A DNA stretch of 64,000 bases, from the NCBI GenBank assembly GCA_021826035.1, contig JAKBBE010000003.1:22946-86945 (forward strand), given 5' to 3'. Position numbers and translations under genes: made by a program. Under the pieces are notes generated by a model. It did not search any database and was not told where the DNA came from. It saw only the letters and a program-made list of their open reading frames with translations. Below, piece after piece: positions 61,375 through 64,000 of the stretch (the first letter of the stretch is position 1; every line of letters begins with the position of its first letter). The DNA is from Pseudomonadota bacterium. GTDB taxonomy: Bacteria > Pseudomonadota > Gammaproteobacteria > Steroidobacterales > Steroidobacteraceae.

Positions 61375-61852
61375 CTTCCCAGCGCCAGAGGAACTCCACG
61401 GCGCACCAGCCGGCGAGTCCGGCGACCACCGAACACACCAGGCACCCGAGCAGGAACGGCCGCCACAGCGGGCCGAGTCCGTACTGCAGCCACTGCCAGC
61501 TCAGCTGAAAGGCGAAGTGACCCGGGGGCGTATCGAGCAGCAGCGCACCGACGCGGTAGGCGAGGTAGTAGATCGGCACCATGGTGAGCGGATTGTTCAC
61601 CAGGAAAATCGTGCCGTAGACCGCCGGGACGTTCAGCCGCCAGGTGAGGGCGATGAGCCCTGCGAGCAGCGAGTGCACCGGGAGGGGCACGAAGCTGATC
61701 GCCAGCCCGACGCCGAATGCGCCGGTGACCGAGCGGCGGTGGACCGCCCAGAGCCGCGGATCCATCAACCGGTCGCCGAACACGCGCAGCAGTTTATGCC
61801 CCTCGATGGTGTGGGGCTTGGGCAGGATCTTCTTCAAAAATCGGCGCGGCAT
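61331..61852 (-). CDS. DUF2062 membrane protein
   Basis: A 173-residue protein starting MPRRFLKKILPKPHTIEGH, typical of DUF2062. Several hydrophobic helices (about 46-70, 75-95, 130-155) and the motif VNNPLTMVPIYYLAYRVGA mark the family, whose function is unknown. An upstream start at 61939 would add unlike residues. Its 3' end overlaps lolD; TACAGT lies nine bases upstream of the ATG. Confidence 0.88.
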   Translation of the reverse strand: MPRRFLKKILPKPHTIEGHKLLRVFGDRLMDPRLWAVHRRSVTGAFGVGLAISFVPLPVHSLLAGLIALTWRLNVPAVYGTIFLVNNPLTMVPIYYLAYRVGALLLDTPPGHFAFQLSWQWLQYGLGPLWRPFLLGCLVCSVVAGLAGWCAVEFLWRWEVMRRYRARHWATAP

Positions 61853-61900
61853 GAGTTCGCCACTGTACCACGGCGTCGCGGCGGCGGGCCGCGCGGCGCG

Positions 61901-61929
61901 TTCCGGCGCCGGGCGCACTCCGGTATGAT
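61901..61929 (+). promoter_or_regulatory. Promoter of exbB-exbD-msbA
   Basis: TATGAT (61924-61929) has a 17-base spacer from TTCCGG (61901-61906), about 30 bases before exbB. The minus-10 is good and the minus-35 weak. Confidence 0.45.
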
Positions 61930-61959
61930 GCTCATTCACGGATTCAATGGGGTCGTTTG

Positions 61960-62586
61960 ATGTGGGAAATCGTGCAGGCGGGTGGTCCGCTGATGTGGCC
62001 GATCATCTTCTGCTCGATCGTCGCTGCGGCGATCGTGCTCGAGCGGCTCTGGACGCTGCAGGAGCGGCGCGTATTGCCGCGCGAGCTGCCGCAGAAGGTC
62101 TGGCAGCTGATCGAGACCGGACAGGTCACTGACAAGGTGATCGCCGCGCTCGAGCAGCACTCGCCACTCGGGCGCCTGCTCGCCGTCGGCCTCTCCAACC
62201 GCCATCGCTCGCACGAGATGCTGATGGAGCGGCTCGAGGACGCCGGCCGGCACGTCGTGCACGAGCTTGAGCGTTTTCTCAACACGCTCGGCACCATCGC
62301 CGGGATTTCCCCACTGCTCGGCCTGCTCGGGACCGTGACCGGCATCATCCGCGCGTTCGATGCCATCCAGCACAGCAGCATGGGCGATCCGCGCGCGCTC
62401 TCCGGCGGCATCGCCGAGGCGCTGGTGTGCACGGCTGCGGGGCTGTGCGTGGCCATTCCCTCACTCATCTCCTACCGCTACCTGCGCGGCAAGGTCGAGG
62501 GCATCGTCGTGGAGATGGAGAAACACGCCCTGCGCATGGCCGATGCGCTCGAAGCGGCTGGCGATGCCGCCTCGGGCGGCGTTTGA
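61960..62586 (+). CDS. exbB: ExbB/TolQ-type proton channel protein
   Basis: A 208-residue MotA/TolQ/ExbB family protein. It has an N-terminal helix (about 12-30), a cytoplasmic stretch, and two helices with the family segment TIAGISPLLGLLGTVTGIIRAF and GGIAEALVCTAAGLCVAIPS. With ExbD it energises TonB or a related system using the proton gradient. ATG 61960 follows a TTG codon. Location before exbD and msbA is conserved in gammaproteobacteria. Confidence 0.93.
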   Translation: MWEIVQAGGPLMWPIIFCSIVAAAIVLERLWTLQERRVLPRELPQKVWQLIETGQVTDKVIAALEQHSPLGRLLAVGLSNRHRSHEMLMERLEDAGRHVVHELERFLNTLGTIAGISPLLGLLGTVTGIIRAFDAIQHSSMGDPRALSGGIAEALVCTAAGLCVAIPSLISYRYLRGKVEGIVVEMEKHALRMADALEAAGDAASGGV

Positions 62587-62593
62587 TCCGCCC

Positions 62594-63025
62594 ATGAATC
62601 TCAAACCGCGGCGCCACGAGGAGCCGGAGATCAACATCGTGTCGCTGATCGACGTGGTGCTGCTCTTGGTGGTGTTCTTCATGCTCTCCAGTCACTTCAC
62701 CCAGGAAGGGCGGCTGAACGTGGTGCTGCCGCGCGCCGCGGCGGTGCCGGCCGCGAGCGGCCGCCCGCACGCGCTCATCGTGACGGTGACCGAAAACGGC
62801 GATTACCTCGTCAACGGCCGAGAGCTGCTCAACAACAGTCCGGACACGCTGCGCACGGCGCTCGCCGCTCAGCCGACCGCGACCCGCAGCCAGGCGGTGC
62901 TGATCCGCGCCGATGCGCGCGCCACGCAGCAGTCGGTGGTGACCGCCATGGACGTGCTCGGGCAGCTCGGCTTCGTCAAACTCGACATCGCGACGATCAA
63001 GGCGCATCTCGGGAGCGGCTCGTGA
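62594..63025 (+). CDS. exbD: ExbD/TolR-type protein
   Basis: A 143-residue protein with a short N-terminus, a single transmembrane helix (about 15-36) bearing the proton-path aspartate D20 in IVSLIDVVLLLVVFFML, and a periplasmic domain with NGDYLVNGRELL and ADARATQQSVVTAMD. It forms the stator partner of ExbB; overlaps msbA by GTGA. Confidence 0.94.
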   Translation: MNLKPRRHEEPEINIVSLIDVVLLLVVFFMLSSHFTQEGRLNVVLPRAAAVPAASGRPHALIVTVTENGDYLVNGRELLNNSPDTLRTALAAQPTATRSQAVLIRADARATQQSVVTAMDVLGQLGFVKLDIATIKAHLGSGS

Positions 63026-64000
63026 GCGTTCCCGAAGAGGGCGAGGATCGCGACGCGGCGCGCGTCTACCGCCGCCTCCTCGGGTATCTGCGTCCGAACC
63101 TCGGCGCTTTCATCCTCGGCATTGTGGGCGGGGCGATCTACGCGGGGAGCTCGAGCGGCCTGGTGGAGCTCTCCAAGCGTCTGGGCAACCTGCTGCGCGA
63201 GCCGGACAAGCGCATGATCGTGTGGCTACCGGCCGCACTCGTCGTGTTGTTCGCCGTGCGTGGCGTCGGCAACCTCGTGCAGACGTATTTCATGGGTTAC
63301 GTCGGGCGGCGGGTCGTGAAGCGCTTGCGCGGGCAGGTTTTCGAGCGGGTGCTCGATCTGCCGGTGGCTTTCTACGATCGGCAGGCCGTCGGGACCATGC
63401 TCTCGCGCCTGACGTACAACTGCGAGCAGGTCGGGCAGGCCTCGACCAACTCCATCGTCATCCTGGTGCGCGCCGGGCTGATCATCATTTTTCTGCTCGC
63501 GTGGATGGTCTGGATCAATCTGCGCCTGACGCTGCTCTCGCTCATCATGGGGCCGCTCGTGGCGTGGCTGGTTTCGGTGATCAACCGCCATTTCCGCCGC
63601 TATGGCCAGCGCATCCAGCATTCCATGGAAGACGTGATGCGCCTCGCCAAGGAGAGCTTCGAGTCCCCGCGCCTGGTGAAGGTCTACGGCGCCCAGGAGC
63701 ATCTGGCGACGCAGTTCGAGCGGGTCAACGAGCACAACCGCATCTCCAACATGAAGGCCATCCTCACCAGCGGGCTTGCCAACCCGACGGTGCAGCTGGT
63801 GAGCGCGGTGGGCGGTGCGTTCGTGCTGGCACTGGCGATCCGCGACACCGTGCTCGGGAAGATGAGCCCGGGGGATCTGGTCGCCTTCTTCACCGCGCTG
63901 TCGATGCTCGCCCAGCCGGTGCGCGAGGTGGTCAGCCAGTCCGGCCCGATCCAGCAGGGCGTGGCGGCCGCGCAGAGCCTGTTCGAGATTCTCGACCAGC
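63022..64000 (+). CDS. msbA: Lipid A export ATP-binding/permease MsbA (5' part)
   Basis: The first 326 residues of an ABC half-transporter that flips lipid A-core across the inner membrane; the gene runs off the window. The GTG start overlaps the exbD stop. Visible is the six-helix type I exporter domain: RRLLGYLRPNLGAFILGIVG, then YVGRRVVKRLRGQVFERVLD, LPVAFYDRQAVGTMLSRLTY and NRHFRRYGQRIQHSMEDVM, and SLFEILDQ at the edge, just before the expected nucleotide-binding domain. lpxK normally follows. Confidence 0.94.
   Translation, partial: MSVPEEGEDRDAARVYRRLLGYLRPNLGAFILGIVGGAIYAGSSSGLVELSKRLGNLLREPDKRMIVWLPAALVVLFAVRGVGNLVQTYFMGYVGRRVVKRLRGQVFERVLDLPVAFYDRQAVGTMLSRLTYNCEQVGQASTNSIVILVRAGLIIIFLLAWMVWINLRLTLLSLIMGPLVAWLVSVINRHFRRYGQRIQHSMEDVMRLAKESFESPRLVKVYGAQEHLATQFERVNEHNRISNMKAILTSGLANPTVQLVSAVGGAFVLALAIRDTVLGKMSPGDLVAFFTALSMLAQPVREVVSQSGPIQQGVAAAQSLFEILDQ

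Overview
The window is a gene-dense, high-GC chromosome segment from a gammaproteobacterium. Gene order and content point to the Xanthomonadales/Nevskiales/Steroidobacterales side of the class; this is inferred from synteny, not computed. The supporting blocks are lpxB-rnhB-dnaE-accA-tilS-pyrG-kdsA-eno-ftsB-ispDF-truD-surE-pcm, an rpfE-recJ-prfB-lysS block known from the neighbourhood of the xanthomonad rpf cluster, sdhCDAB-sdhE-rpoE-rseAB-lepA-lepB-rnc-era-recO-pdxJ-acpS, and lolCED plus exbBD-msbA. I see no phage, transposase, CRISPR array, rRNA or tRNA.

Regions. 1-12.5 kb: the end of lpxB, then DNA replication and repair, fatty acid, tRNA modification, CTP, KDO, glycolysis, division and isoprenoid genes, all on + and often overlapping. 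12.6-14.4 kb: a secreted protein that looks like the plant/fungal peptide:N-glycosidase A family, inserted between ispF and truD. 14.4-17.5 kb: truD, a convergent Smr gene, surE, pcm. 17.5-17.7 kb: a long inverted-repeat element or structured RNA. 17.7-25.6 kb: an Mth938-type gene divergent from rpfE-recJ, a LuxR-type regulator behind a palindromic promoter, prfB with its programmed frameshift, lysS, murI. 25.7-33.1 kb: ygfZ divergent from a succinate dehydrogenase operon that starts with the assembly factor SdhAF4 and ends with SdhE, then the sigma-E module rpoE-rseA-rseB. 33.2-43.4 kb: lepA, lepB, rnc, era, recO, pdxJ, acpS, a PolB-type exonuclease, rlmD, nagZ. 43.4-48.9 kb: accessory section with a four-gene MacAB-like ABC export operon and an autoregulated ArsR/AHSA1 pair. 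49.2-57.9 kb (minus strand): a TonB-dependent receptor with a strong terminator, then mfd-csiV preceded by a class III cyclase and a small periplasmic protein. 58.1-64 kb: lolC-lolE-lolD, a DUF2062 protein, exbB-exbD and the start of msbA.

How the genes work together. Much of the window serves the envelope: lipid A and LPS (lpxB, kdsA, msbA), lipoprotein release (lolCED), TonB energisation (exbBD) with a TonB receptor, envelope stress (rpoE-rseAB), signal peptidase and muropeptide recycling (nagZ, murI, csiV). A second theme is maturation of complex II: sdhAF4 and sdhE bracket its structural genes, and ygfZ, an iron-sulfur enzyme maintenance factor, is next door. The most novel items are the PNGase A homologue, the long inverted-repeat element after pcm, the LuxR regulator with a palindrome in its promoter, and the ABC exporter and ArsR operons with clear operator-like palindromes.
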